A DNA stretch of 32,877 nucleotides from the NCBI GenBank assembly GCA_025350245.1, contig JANXYG010000111.1, forward strand, positions 1 through 32,877, read 5' to 3'. The position numbers and the translations under genes were made by a program. Of the stretch, positions 1 through 10,102 are shown one piece after another. Source of the stretch: Betaproteobacteria bacterium (GTDB lineage: Bacteria > Pseudomonadota > Gammaproteobacteria > Burkholderiales > Ga0077523). Numbering within the stretch: the first letter of the stretch is position 1; each line of letters opens with the position of its first letter. The notes under the pieces are model-generated. The model was given only the letters and a program-made list of their open reading frames with translations. It was not told where the DNA came from and did not search any database.

Positions 1-37
1 TTGATGCCGGCGTTTCGTCCTCGTCGGACAGCCTTCT

Positions 38-70
38 GTTTGTTGCAGTCATCTGGAGGCGTAGTGGCTA
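38..70 (+). repeat. R1 repeat, tail-only copy
   Basis: The block around GTCATCTGGAGGCGTAGTGG matches the conserved tail of the two longer R1 copies near 1295-1505 and 7702-7873. Only the tail lies here; the CCCTCTCCC hairpin part is not present in the 37 bases visible before it. The mnmH stop codon (TAG on the minus strand, 68-70) falls at the repeat edge. Confidence 0.55.
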
Positions 71-1195
71 GGCTTCTTCGTCGATCAGGTTTGTTGTCGG
101 CGCCAACGATACGCGACACCCGTCGGCCGTTTCAGGTTGGTTTGGGATGCGATCGGCGTTTGCCAGAGCGGCGGCTGCCTGACTCAGCGCCGCATCGGAG
201 GTGTCGGGCAGGGCAACGCGCACCGCATTCGCCAGCCCCGGAAAGTGCGCCGCCGCCGACTTCGCATAGGCCGGGTCGTAGTGCGCGTCGAGCAGCGTTG
301 CCACCAGCGCTTCCCAGCGGCCGACCTCGGCGTCCCGTACCCACGCATCGATGCGCGCATGGCCGTGCAGGGCGGTCAGCGCCTTCAGCTTGTCAATCAG
401 CACCGCGGGCTCGGCGAAGAAATGCGCGTACTCGCGCATCAGCAGCTCGACCCGGGCCGCGTCCGGCGTATCGAGTCGCACGCAGTCGGCGGCGCGCATG
501 CGCTCGATCAGCGCCTGCGGCACGCGCAGGTCGCCGATCTTGCGGCTCTCGGCCTCGACGTAGATCGGTCGCGCCGGATCGAGCTGTCGCATCGCCTGCC
601 ACAGGCAGGTCTCGAACGCCTTCTGCGACGGTTGCCGGCGATCCGGCCAGCCGCCGAGCAGCGAGCCGCGGTGCGCGGCGATGGATTCGAGATCGAGCAC
701 CTGGCAACCGGCGGCGGCCAATGCGCCGATCAAGCGGGTCTTGCCCGAGCCGGTGGGACCACACACCACACGGAACGACAGCCGCGTCGGCAGCACCTCG
801 AGTTCCGCCACCACATGCCGACGAAATGTCCGGTAGCCGCCGTCGAGCTGCCGCGCGTCCCAGCCGATGGCGCGCAGGATGGTGGTCATCGAGCCGCTGC
901 GCATGCCGCCGCGCCAGCAGTAGACCAGCGGCTTCCAGCCGCGCTCGTGACCCGCGAACGTTTGCTCGATGTGCTGCGCGATGTTGCGCGCGACCAGCGC
1001 GGCGCCGACCTTGCGGGCGAGGAACGGCGACTCCTGCACGTACATCGCGCCGATGCGGGTGCGCTCGGCGTCGTCGAGCACCGGAACATTGATGGCGCCG
1101 GGCAGGTGGTCGAGCGCAAATTCGGCGGGCGAACGCACGTCGAGCAGGGCGTCGAAACGCTCCAGTTCGGCTACGGTCGCGATGTCGTTGCGCAT
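68..1195 (-). CDS. mnmH: tRNA 2-selenouridine synthase MnmH (SelU/YbbB)
   Basis: Replaces the sulfur of 2-thiouridine at the tRNA wobble position with selenium, using selenophosphate; acts in the cytoplasm on tRNAs for Lys, Glu and Gln. The 375-aa product shows the family's two-part layout. An N-terminal rhodanese domain (about residues 5-125) has the active-site loop CWRGGMRS with Cys93. A P-loop domain follows, with GPTGSGKT at 146-153 and the family-typical DLESIAAHRGSLLG at 168-181. Length matches known MnmH proteins (about 365 aa). The ATG at 1195 is used because the rhodanese domain begins right after it; no strong Shine-Dalgarno is visible. selD, the selenophosphate synthetase often nearby, is not in the window. 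Identification is firm from motifs. Confidence 0.95.
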   Translation of the reverse strand: MRNDIATVAELERFDALLDVRSPAEFALDHLPGAINVPVLDDAERTRIGAMYVQESPFLARKVGAALVARNIAQHIEQTFAGHERGWKPLVYCWRGGMRSGSMTTILRAIGWDARQLDGGYRTFRRHVVAELEVLPTRLSFRVVCGPTGSGKTRLIGALAAAGCQVLDLESIAAHRGSLLGGWPDRRQPSQKAFETCLWQAMRQLDPARPIYVEAESRKIGDLRVPQALIERMRAADCVRLDTPDAARVELLMREYAHFFAEPAVLIDKLKALTALHGHARIDAWVRDAEVGRWEALVATLLDAHYDPAYAKSAAAHFPGLANAVRVALPDTSDAALSQAAAALANADRIPNQPETADGCRVSLAPTTNLIDEEA

Positions 1196-1294
1196 GATGT
1201 CGGGAAGTGGGAAAGGATCGGCGACGAGGACTGGGGCGCTTCACGCGGTCATGATTGGCGGCATTGCTCGACTTGCCTCACCCATCGCGAAGCT

Positions 1295-1505
1295 CCCCTC
1301 ACCCTCGGTCCCTCTCCCGGGGGAGAGGGAGGGCTACTGCTCCCTTCTCCCCCCGGGAGGGCTGGGGATGAGGGAGGCTTCATGCTCCCTTCTCCCTCCG
1401 GGAGAAGGGTCGGGGATGAGGGAGCCCCGAGCGTTGATCGCGCTATTGCTTTGTCGTGGGCCAGTCTTCTGATTATCGCTGTCATCTGGAGGCGTAGCGG
1501 CTGAA
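1295..1505 (+). repeat. R1 dispersed repeat, full copy
   Basis: Occupies most of the 351-bp gap between mnmH and the esterase gene. It contains a perfect 10-bp-arm hairpin at 1309-1330 (TCCCTCTCCC, GG spacer) and another at 1387-1409 (CCCTTCTCCC, 3-nt loop). A unique stretch containing GAGCGTTGAT and GGGCCAGTCTT follows, and the tail GTCATCTGGAGGCGTAGCGG closes it. The same order recurs at 7702-7873. The hairpins could terminate the esterase transcript, but the family looks like a mobile REP/MITE-type repeat. No gene is supported in this gap. Confidence 0.75.
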
Positions 1506-1546
1506 CGTCATCGCCGAACAAGCGTCCGATTGTCGCACGCCGCTTC

Positions 1547-2164
1547 TCAGCGTTTGACGGCGTCCAGCAGCGGCCGCAACGCCGCGAACACCGTGTCGGC
1601 CATGATCGCTTGCGCGGCGATGCCCGGATGGATTCCATCCTCCTGAAACAGGTTCCGGCGCTGGGCGAAGCCTTCGAGCAGAAACGGCACGAGCGCCGAC
1701 TTGGACGTTTTCGCGACGGTACCGAAGAGCTGGCTGAAGTCGCGCCCATAGGCAGGGCCGTAGTTGGGCGGGATGCGCATGCCCAGCACCAGCACCTTTG
1801 CACCGGCCGCGCGCGAGTCCGCGACGATGGCGTCGAGATTGGTTCGCACCGAGGCAAGTTGCGATCCGCGCAACGCATCGTTGGCGCCCAACTCCACGAT
1901 CACCACGGTAGGGCGGTACTGCGCCAGCAGCGGCGGCAGGCGGTTGCGGCCGCCGAGCGTGGTCTCGCCGCTCACGCTGGCGTTGACCACCTTGAATCGG
2001 TAGCCTTCGCGCTCCATCTTCTGCGCCAGCAGGTTCACCCACCCACGGCCCGTGGGCAGCCCGTAGCCGGCGGAGATGCTGTCGCCCAGAACCAGCGCCA
2101 CCGGCTGCTGTCCCAGCGCGGCCCCGTACCATCCGAGCAGCAGCACGGCGGCCAGCCGCCACAT
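1547..2164 (-). CDS. tesA: TesA-type GDSL arylesterase/lysophospholipase
   Basis: A secreted SGNH hydrolase that cleaves acyl esters or thioesters in the periplasm. From the ATG at 2164 the product is 205 aa with a signal peptide (MWRLAAVLLLGWYGAALGQ). Block I is GDSISAGYG with nucleophile Ser29. Block II is around NASVSGETT, block III is GANDALRG (Asn95), and block V is DGIHPG with Asp176 and His179 completing the triad. Length equals E. coli TesA (about 208 aa with signal). ATGs at 2215 and 2218 are in frame but would put 17-18 residues ahead of the signal peptide, so 2164 is preferred; AGGA lies just upstream. It is divergent from the ybbA-type gene, an arrangement known for tesA/ybbA/ybbP. 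In vivo substrate is not predictable. Confidence 0.92.
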   Translation of the reverse strand: MWRLAAVLLLGWYGAALGQQPVALVLGDSISAGYGLPTGRGWVNLLAQKMEREGYRFKVVNASVSGETTLGGRNRLPPLLAQYRPTVVIVELGANDALRGSQLASVRTNLDAIVADSRAAGAKVLVLGMRIPPNYGPAYGRDFSQLFGTVAKTSKSALVPFLLEGFAQRRNLFQEDGIHPGIAAQAIMADTVFAALRPLLDAVKR

Positions 2165-2216
2165 CGAAATCCTGGCAACTCTTCGGGGAGTTTGTCGTGC
2201 AATCCGCAGGAGCATC

Positions 2217-2900
2217 ATGGCGTCGAAGATGGTATCGGTCTCGGGACTGACCCGGGAGGTCGCAACGGGTTCCAGCGTGCTCACGATACTCGATGCCGTC
2301 AGCTTCGACATCGACGACGGCGAGAGCGTGGCCATCGTTGGCCAGTCGGGCTCGGGCAAGACCACGTTGCTCGGCCTGATGGCTGGGCTCGACCTGCCCA
2401 CGGCCGGCGCGGTGAGCCTCGCCGGGCAGGAACTCACCACGCTCGACGAAGACGGCCGCGCCGCCCTGCGCCGCGAGACGGTCGGCTTCGTGTTCCAGTC
2501 GTTCCAGTTGCTCCCTGCTCTCACCGCGCTCGAAAACGTCATGCTGCCGCTCGAACTCGCCGGGCGCGACGGCGCGCGGGCGAGCGCCACAAGATTGCTG
2601 GAGCGCGTCGGTCTCGGCCCGAGACTCACGCACTATCCACGGCAGCTCTCGGGTGGCGAGCAGCAGCGCGTCGCCATCGCGCGCGCTTTCGCCGGGCCGC
2701 CGCGCATCCTGTTCGCGGACGAGCCCACCGGCAATCTCGATGTCGCCACCGGCGGCGACATCGCCGACCTCATGTTCGAACTCAACCGGGAGAGCAACAC
2801 CACGCTGGTGCTGATGACGCACGACGAGACGCTGTCGCAGCGCTGCCAGCGCCGTCTGCGGCTCGCCTCGGGCCGGCTGGTCGCCGATGAGCGCCGATAG
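2217..2900 (+). CDS. ybbA: ABC transporter ATP-binding protein, YbbA/LolD type
   Basis: Cytoplasmic ATPase subunit for the FtsX-type permease encoded next. The 227-aa product has Walker A GQSGSGKTT (42-50), Q-loop FVFQSFQ, signature LSGGEQQ (144-150), Walker B ILFADEP (164-170) and an H-loop MTHDE. This is the standard set for the LolD/MacB/YbbA class, and length matches E. coli YbbA (228 aa). The ATG at 2217 has AGGAG five bases upstream. The gene overlaps the permease start by 14 bases if that starts at 2887, which supports co-translation. Substrate is unknown; YbbA-YbbP systems are linked to envelope lipid or hydrophobic cargo and to the neighbouring tesA. Confidence 0.92.
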   Translation: MASKMVSVSGLTREVATGSSVLTILDAVSFDIDDGESVAIVGQSGSGKTTLLGLMAGLDLPTAGAVSLAGQELTTLDEDGRAALRRETVGFVFQSFQLLPALTALENVMLPLELAGRDGARASATRLLERVGLGPRLTHYPRQLSGGEQQRVAIARAFAGPPRILFADEPTGNLDVATGGDIADLMFELNRESNTTLVLMTHDETLSQRCQRRLRLASGRLVADERR

Positions 2901-5559
2901 CACCCGCCGGGCCGCTCCCAAGGGTGCTGCCCCCCAAAGGGGGGTGGCGACCGAAGGAAGCCTGGGGGGGGTGTCATCTAGCACCCGCCGGGCCGCTCCC
3001 AAGGGTGCTGCCCCCCATGGGGGGTGGCGACCGCAGGACGCCTGGGGGGTTGTCACCAATGGACTCTCGTTGGCGGGCGTGTTCCGCCTCGCCAGCCGGC
3101 TGCTGGTGCGCGACATCCGCGCCGACGAGCTGCGCCTGATGGCGCTGTCGCTGATCATCGCGGTGGCTAGCTTCACCAGCGTCGCGTTCTTCGCCGACCG
3201 CGTGAAGCTCGCGTTGTCGCAGCAGGCCTCGACGCTGCTCGGTGCCGATCTGGTGGTGGTGTCGGATCGGCCGCTCGATCCCGCGTTCCACACGGAGGCG
3301 CAGCGTCTCGGCCTCACGGTCACCGCGACCACGCGCTTCCCGAGCATGATCGTGGCCGGCGAGCACAGCCTGCTCACCGAGATCAAGGCGGTCACGCCGG
3401 GGTATCCGCTGAAGGGCAGGCTGCGGGCGAAGACGCTGGCCGCTGATGCCAAGTCCGCGACCGCTCTCCCCGCTACCGGCGAGGCCTGGGTCGACGAGCG
3501 CGTCCTGACCCGGCTCGGCCTGGCACTGGGTGATCGCATCGCGGTGGGCGAGCGCAGCCTGCGGGTGGCAGGGCAGGTGACCGACGACGTCGACAGCAAC
3601 CTGAGCTTCTTCAACGTGATGCCCAAGCTGCTGATGAACGACGCCGACCTCGCGTCGACCGCGCTGGTGGTCAACGGCAGCCGCGTGACCTATCGGCTGA
3701 TGGTCGCGGGCGACCGCGATGTCGTATCCGGCTTTCGCACCTTCGCCACCGGCCGCGTAAAGGCGGGGCAGCGGGTCGAGGACATCCGCGATGCGCGCCC
3801 GGAGATTCGCGCCGCCCTGGAGAAGGCCGAGCGATTCCTCGGGCTGGCGTCGCTGTTGTCGGTGGTGCTGGCCGCGGTCGCGGTCGCACTGTCGGCGCGG
3901 CGCTACATCGCGCGCCACCTCGACAACTGCGCGATGCTCCGCTGCTTCGGCGCGAGCCGGGCGCTGACGCTGTGGTTGCACGTGATCCAGCTCGCCGCGC
4001 TCGGGCTGGTCGCGGGCGTCGTGGGTTGCCTCGTCGGCTTCATCGCGCAATGGGGGCTGGCCGAGTTGCTCGCGCCGATCGTGCAGGTGACGTTGCCGGC
4101 GCCGTCGCTGGTGCCGGCGGTGCAGGGCGTGATCGCCGGCTTCGTGCTGCTGCTCGGCTTCGCGCTGCCGCCGCTGCTGGCACTGGGCCGCGTGCCCACG
4201 CTGCGGGTTCTGCGGCGCGACCTGGGCACGCCGGCAGGCCTGGACTGGATCGCCTACGCGGCCGGGCTCGCCGCGGTCGTGGCGCTGATCGTCTGGCACA
4301 CGCGAGATCTGAAGCTGAGCGCCATCGTGCTGGGCGGCGTGGTCGGCGGCGTGGCGGTATCGGGCGTCATCGCGTTATTGCTCGTGCGTGTTGTGACGAT
4401 CGTCGGCGCCCGCGCGGGCTTCGCCTGGCGCTTCGGCCTGGCCAATCTCGCCCGGCGCGCGCTTGGCAGCGTGATCCAGGTGATCGCCCTGGGTGCCGGG
4501 CTGCTCGCGTTGATGCTGTTGTCGCTCACGCGTGGCGATCTGCTCGAAAGCTGGAAGACAACGGTGCCCCCGGGGGCACCCAACCGCTTCCTGGTCAACA
4601 TCCAGCCCGACCAGCGCGAACTGGTGAACGAGTTCTTCCGGGCCGAAGGCAAGCCGGCGCCGGTGCTGTATCCGATGGTTCGGGCGCGGCTGACCACGAT
4701 CAATGGCGTGACGGTCAACTCCGCCAACTTCACCGCCGAGCGCGCGCGGCGGCTGGTAGACCGGGAGTTCAACCTGTCGTGGTCCGCTAAGCTGCAGGCC
4801 GACAATGAGATCGTCGGTGGCCACTGGTGGAAGGCAAACGCGGCGCCGGTGTCGCAGTTCTCGATGGAGGCCGGCATCGCCGAGGCGCTCGGCCTGAAGC
4901 TCGGCGACAGGCTCACCTACGACGTGGCCGGCACCGAACTGGCAGGGGCGATCACCAGCCTGCGCAAGGTCAACTGGGACAACTTCCGGGTCAACTTCTT
5001 CGTGGTGGCGCCGCCCGGCACCCTCGACGCCTATCCGGCGAGCTGGGTCACGAGCTTCTACCTGCCGGCGGGGCAGGACGCGATGATGGACCGGCTGGTG
5101 CAGCGGTTCCCGAACCTGCTGGTGGTGGACGTGGCCGCGATCCTGGCGCAGGTGCAGACCATGATGGCGCAGGTGGTCAAGGCGGTGGAGTTCGTGTTCC
5201 TGTTCAGCGTCGGCGCCGGGATGCTGGTGCTGTTTGCCGGCATCCAGAGCACGCAGGACGAGCGCATCCGCGAAGCCGCGATCCTGCGCACGCTTGGCGG
5301 CAGCACGCGCCAGATTGTTGCCGCGCAGGCGGCCGAGTTCGTGGTGGTGGGGGCGCTGGCAGGCGTGCTCGCCGCGATCGGCGCCACGGCCATCGGCTAC
5401 GTGCTTGCCCGTCAGGTGCTGAACCTGCCGTACAGCATCAACCCGTGGATCTGGGTGGTGGGGCTGGTGGCCGGCGGCGTCGGGGTGCTGATTGCAGGGC
5501 TGCTCGGCACGAGGAGCGTGCTGCGCGTGTCGCCGCTGGAAACGTTGCGGCGGGACTGA
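2887..5559 (+). CDS. ybbP: FtsX-like ABC permease, YbbP type, with repeat-derived N terminus
   Basis: Inner-membrane partner of the preceding ATPase. Read from the ATG at 2887 it has 890 aa, longer than E. coli YbbP (about 804). Residues 5-57 are translated R2 repeat (STRRAAPKGAAP occurs twice). Family-like sequence starts near VFRLASRLLVRDIRADELRL. A first membrane helix (LMALSLIIAVASFTSVAFF) follows, then a large periplasmic MacB-like domain, a membrane cluster around residues 310-540, a second periplasmic domain and a C-terminal FtsX domain ending in LRVSPLETLRRD. The true start is uncertain: in-frame TTG (3070) and GTG (3079) would skip the repeats, and the ATG at 3059 is out of frame. 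The gene is intact after the repeats. Confidence 0.85.
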   Translation: MSADSTRRAAPKGAAPQRGVATEGSLGGVSSSTRRAAPKGAAPHGGWRPQDAWGVVTNGLSLAGVFRLASRLLVRDIRADELRLMALSLIIAVASFTSVAFFADRVKLALSQQASTLLGADLVVVSDRPLDPAFHTEAQRLGLTVTATTRFPSMIVAGEHSLLTEIKAVTPGYPLKGRLRAKTLAADAKSATALPATGEAWVDERVLTRLGLALGDRIAVGERSLRVAGQVTDDVDSNLSFFNVMPKLLMNDADLASTALVVNGSRVTYRLMVAGDRDVVSGFRTFATGRVKAGQRVEDIRDARPEIRAALEKAERFLGLASLLSVVLAAVAVALSARRYIARHLDNCAMLRCFGASRALTLWLHVIQLAALGLVAGVVGCLVGFIAQWGLAELLAPIVQVTLPAPSLVPAVQGVIAGFVLLLGFALPPLLALGRVPTLRVLRRDLGTPAGLDWIAYAAGLAAVVALIVWHTRDLKLSAIVLGGVVGGVAVSGVIALLLVRVVTIVGARAGFAWRFGLANLARRALGSVIQVIALGAGLLALMLLSLTRGDLLESWKTTVPPGAPNRFLVNIQPDQRELVNEFFRAEGKPAPVLYPMVRARLTTINGVTVNSANFTAERARRLVDREFNLSWSAKLQADNEIVGGHWWKANAAPVSQFSMEAGIAEALGLKLGDRLTYDVAGTELAGAITSLRKVNWDNFRVNFFVVAPPGTLDAYPASWVTSFYLPAGQDAMMDRLVQRFPNLLVVDVAAILAQVQTMMAQVVKAVEFVFLFSVGAGMLVLFAGIQSTQDERIREAAILRTLGGSTRQIVAAQAAEFVVVGALAGVLAAIGATAIGYVLARQVLNLPYSINPWIWVVGLVAGGVGVLIAGLLGTRSVLRVSPLETLRRD
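2899..2979 (+). repeat. R2 repeat, copy A (tandem, inside permease reading frame)
   Basis: First of two direct copies with an 81-bp period, starting AGCACCCGCCGGGCCGCTCC and ending GGGGGGGTGTCATCT. The period is a multiple of three, so the permease frame stays open through both. Diverged copies occur at 17009-17073 and 21493-21545. Confidence 0.85.
2980..3057 (+). repeat. R2 repeat, copy B (tandem, inside permease reading frame)
   Basis: Second direct copy. It begins with the same AGCACCCGCCGGGCCGCTCC and differs from copy A by a few substitutions and short indels near the central G run and at the end (GGGGGGTTGTCACC). It joins directly to the conserved start of the permease. Confidence 0.85.
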
Positions 5560-5568
5560 GCGCGATAG

Positions 5569-5703
5569 CTACCGTGCCTCGTTCGGCAACCGGTCGATCC
5601 AGGCCACGTCGGCGCCCCGGGCCCGGGGCAACGCCTCGACGCCCACGCCGCGGCCATGGGCAATGCTGAAGATCGGCTGAAAGTGCCAGAGGGCCGATGC
5701 GAA
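5569..5703 (-). pseudogene. Possible remnant of an EAL-domain (cyclic-di-GMP phosphodiesterase) gene
   Basis: The minus frame reads about 44 residues to a stop, including WHFQPIFSIAHGRGVGVEAL, and lacks a start codon. This resembles the opening of EAL domains, where FQPIxxxxxGxxxGxEAL leads into the glutamate-alanine-leucine signature; here the three residues EAL are present. The rest of the domain is absent. It may be the broken end of an ancestral neighbour left between the permease and typA. Recognition rests on one short motif, so confidence is modest. Confidence 0.4.
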
Positions 5704-5730
5704 TTTCGCTACCGCACTGCACAAAAAACC

Positions 5731-5759
5731 TTCGTCTGCAATGCTCGCGCTGCTATAAT
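5731..5759 (+). promoter_or_regulatory. Probable sigma70 promoter of typA
   Basis: A perfect -10 hexamer TATAAT lies at 5754-5759. A weak -35 candidate (TTCGTC, 5731-5736) lies at 17-bp spacing. The surrounding sequence is AT-richer than the flanking genes. The start codon follows 25 bases downstream with AGGAG at 5774-5778, so the leader is short. Confidence 0.65.
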
Positions 5760-5784
5760 CGATGACTTTTTTTAGGAGTCCATC

Positions 5785-7617
<1,833 letters not shown>

Positions 7618-7632
7618 GCAAGATTGACGTCA

Positions 7633-7655
7633 CCGGGCGCCGACCCGGCGCCCGG
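7633..7655 (+). terminator. Terminator-like hairpin after typA
   Basis: A perfect 9-bp stem, CCGGGCGCC paired with GGCGCCCGG around a 5-nt loop, lies 15 bases past the typA stop. The downstream tract is only moderately T-rich, so efficient intrinsic termination is plausible rather than certain. Confidence 0.55.
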
Positions 7656-7701
7656 CACCTCACCCCTATACTTTCACCCGATTTGGCGACATTGCCAAGC
7701 G

Positions 7702-7873
7702 TCCCTCACCCTCGGTCCCTCTCCCGGGGGGAGAGGGAGGACTACTTCTCCCTTCTCCCCCCGGGAGAAGGGCGGGGGATGAGGGAAACCCGAGCGTTGA
7801 TTGCCTGGTTGCGTCGTTGTGGGCCAGTCTTGTGGTTGTTGGCTTGCGGTCATCTGGAGGCGTCGTAGCTGAA
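7702..7873 (+). repeat. R1 dispersed repeat, second copy
   Basis: Same order as the 1295-1505 copy: CCTCACCCTCGGTCCCTCTC, G/C-rich hairpins, GAGCGTTGATTGC, GGGCCAGTCTTGTG, then GTCATCTGGAGGCGTCGTAG. It is shorter because only one of the two CCCTTCTCCC hairpins is kept. It fills most of the typA-rmuC gap, which holds no gene. Confidence 0.75.
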
Positions 7874-7900
7874 CTGCCTCGCTAATCAGGTACTTTTCCG

Positions 7901-9313
7901 ATGACCTTCTCCGTCGTCGAACTGTTGTTGCTGGGGGTGGCGGTGCTGACGCTCGGCGCCGCGATCTTCGTGTTCGTGCGCATGAATGCGGTAGCGCAGG
8001 GGCAGGTCGAACTCTCGGCGCGAATAGCGGATCTGATCGAGAGCCGTCACGCCGCCATGCTCAAGGATCTGTCCCAAGGCCTGAGTGGTCTGGCGGATCG
8101 CGTGACCAGCGGCAACGCCGACAGCGCCGATCGCCTTCGTGGTGCAGTCGAGCAGCAATTGCAGCAGACGCGCCAGGCCGTGGTCACCTTGCAGCTCTCT
8201 CAATCGAACGACATGGCGGCGAACCGCGAGCAGTTGCTCGCGCGTGTGGGCGAAATCCGCACCGACCTGCTGCAGACCACCCTGGCCGCCCTGGCCGAGC
8301 AGGCGCGGCTGCAAACCGAAACCGTGCAGGAAAGCATTCGGGCGCTGTCATTGCAGCTCACCGGCAGCATCGAGACGCTCACGCGCACGGCCGATGCGCG
8401 GCTGGAGCAGATTCAGGGCAAGGTCGGTGAAAGGCTCGAGGAAGGCTTCCGCAAGACCAACGACACCTTCGTGAGCGTGATGGAGCGCCTCGCCACCATC
8501 GACGAGGCGCAGAAGAAGATCGACGGGCTCACCACCAATGTCGTGAGCCTGCAGGAACTGCTGGGCGACAAGCGCTCGCGCGGCGCTTTCGGCGAGGTGC
8601 AGCTCGAAGCGCTGGTGCGCAACATGTTGCCGCCCACGACCTACGCGTTCCAGAAGACGCTCGGTTCCGGCCAGCGTGCGGACTGCCTGCTCTATCTGCC
8701 CGAGCCTACCGGCACCGTGGCGGTGGATTCCAAGTTTCCGCTGGAGAACTACCAGCGCATGTTCCAGCCCGATACCAGCGAGCTCGAGCGCGCCGCGGCG
8801 CAGCGGCAGTTTCGCGCCGACGTGCGCAAGCACATCGACGACATCGCCACGCGCTACATCGTGCCCGGCGAGACCTCCGACGGCGCGGTCATGTTCGTAC
8901 CCGCCGAGGCCGTGTTCGCCGAAATCCACGCCTACCATTCCGAATTGGTCGACTACGCGATGCAGCGCCGGGTCTGGATCGTGTCGCCGACGACGATGAT
9001 GGCGGTGCTCAACACCGCGCGGGCGGTGATCAAGGATGTCGAGACGCGCCGGCAGGTGCATGTGATCAAGGACGAACTGGCCAAGCTCGGCAAGGACTTC
9101 GGCCGCTTCGACCAGCGCATGCGCAAGCTCGCCGACCATATCCGCATGGCCAACCAGGACGCCGAGGAGGTGCGGGTGTCGAGCGACAAGATCGTCAAGC
9201 GCTTCACCCAGATCGAGAAGGTCGAGCTCGATGCACCCGGCGACGTTGCCCGGCTCGAAGCGGGGCTGGCCGACTCGGACCCCGGCGACGCCGAAACCCC
9301 GCCGGACGTCTGA
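7901..9313 (+). CDS. rmuC: DNA recombination protein RmuC
   Basis: RmuC family proteins limit DNA inversions and resemble nucleases in fold; the biochemical activity is not settled. The 470-aa product has an N-terminal membrane anchor (about residues 5-27), a long coiled-coil region (about 30-190) and the RmuC domain. That domain includes LGDKRSRGAFGEVQLE, the LLPPTTY-like stretch at MLPPTTYAF and the VDSKFPLENY motif. Length is normal for the family. The stop codon overlaps the next gene's start (TGATG), so the two are probably translationally coupled. Confidence 0.94.
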   Translation: MTFSVVELLLLGVAVLTLGAAIFVFVRMNAVAQGQVELSARIADLIESRHAAMLKDLSQGLSGLADRVTSGNADSADRLRGAVEQQLQQTRQAVVTLQLSQSNDMAANREQLLARVGEIRTDLLQTTLAALAEQARLQTETVQESIRALSLQLTGSIETLTRTADARLEQIQGKVGERLEEGFRKTNDTFVSVMERLATIDEAQKKIDGLTTNVVSLQELLGDKRSRGAFGEVQLEALVRNMLPPTTYAFQKTLGSGQRADCLLYLPEPTGTVAVDSKFPLENYQRMFQPDTSELERAAAQRQFRADVRKHIDDIATRYIVPGETSDGAVMFVPAEAVFAEIHAYHSELVDYAMQRRVWIVSPTTMMAVLNTARAVIKDVETRRQVHVIKDELAKLGKDFGRFDQRMRKLADHIRMANQDAEEVRVSSDKIVKRFTQIEKVELDAPGDVARLEAGLADSDPGDAETPPDV

Positions 9314-10092
9314 TGGCCTGGTCGCTGCGAGCGTGGCGGCGGGCGCGGGCGCTGCGCCGTGGCCGGCTCGACGACGCGCTGTGGCGGCGGGCGCTGCGAC
9401 GGTTCTCGTTTGCGCGGGAGCTCGATGCCGGTGACGCCGCCCGCCTGCGCGAGTGGGTGACGCTGTTCCTGCACGACAAGACCTTGTCCGCCGCCGGTGG
9501 GCTCGATCTCACCGACACCATGCGCGTCGAGATCGCGCTCCAGGCCTGCATCCTGATTCTCGAGCTCGACATCGACAGCTACGACGGCTGGTCGGAGGTG
9601 ATCGTCTACCCCGAGGGCTTCCTGGTGGATCAGACCTGGACCGACGAGGCCGGGATCGTGCATCAGGGCAAGGTGGGGCGCATCGGCGAGGCCTGGTTGC
9701 GCGGGCCGGTGGTGTTGTCGTGGGCCGATGCCGGCGCCGGCATGGAGGGAGCCGAAAGCAATGTGGTGATCCACGAGTTCGCGCACAAGCTCGACATGCT
9801 CAACGGCCCCGCAGATGGGTTTCCGCCGCTGCACAAGGGCATGAACCGCGCGGAGTGGAACCAGGTGTTTCGCGGGGCGTTCGGAGATTTCCGGTTGCGG
9901 GTACGCTCGGGGCTCGGCACCCGCATCGATCCGTATGCCGCGGAATCGCCGGCGGAGTTCTTTGCCGTCCTGAGCGAAGTGTTCTTCATGGCGCCGCAGG
10001 TGGCACTCGCCATCTATCCGGCGGTCTACCGGCAGTTGAAGCTGTTCTACCGGCAGGACCCGGCCGCCCGGCTGGCCTTGCCGGTCCATTGA
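9313..10092 (+). CDS. mtfA: Zinc-dependent aminopeptidase MtfA family (DUF980)
   Basis: MtfA in E. coli binds the Mlc repressor and has zinc peptidase activity. The 259-aa product has the gluzincin-type motif HEFAH at residues 154-158 and a downstream acidic segment ESPAEFFAVLSE in which Glu215 fits the third zinc ligand. The N-terminal RRFSFARELDAGDAARLRE and the VYPEGFLV block also match the family. Length is close to E. coli MtfA (265 aa). The ATG overlaps the rmuC TGA. Whether it acts on an Mlc-like regulator here is unknown; no PTS gene is in the window. Confidence 0.92.
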   Translation: MAWSLRAWRRARALRRGRLDDALWRRALRRFSFARELDAGDAARLREWVTLFLHDKTLSAAGGLDLTDTMRVEIALQACILILELDIDSYDGWSEVIVYPEGFLVDQTWTDEAGIVHQGKVGRIGEAWLRGPVVLSWADAGAGMEGAESNVVIHEFAHKLDMLNGPADGFPPLHKGMNRAEWNQVFRGAFGDFRLRVRSGLGTRIDPYAAESPAEFFAVLSEVFFMAPQVALAIYPAVYRQLKLFYRQDPAARLALPVH

Positions 10093-10102
10093 CGGAGATT
10101 CC

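Noticed and set aside
1309-1409. Repeated CCCTCTCCC/GGGAGAGGG hairpins as a possible CRISPR array
   Set aside because: There are no regularly spaced identical repeats with unique spacers; the hairpins are internal parts of the R1 repeat.
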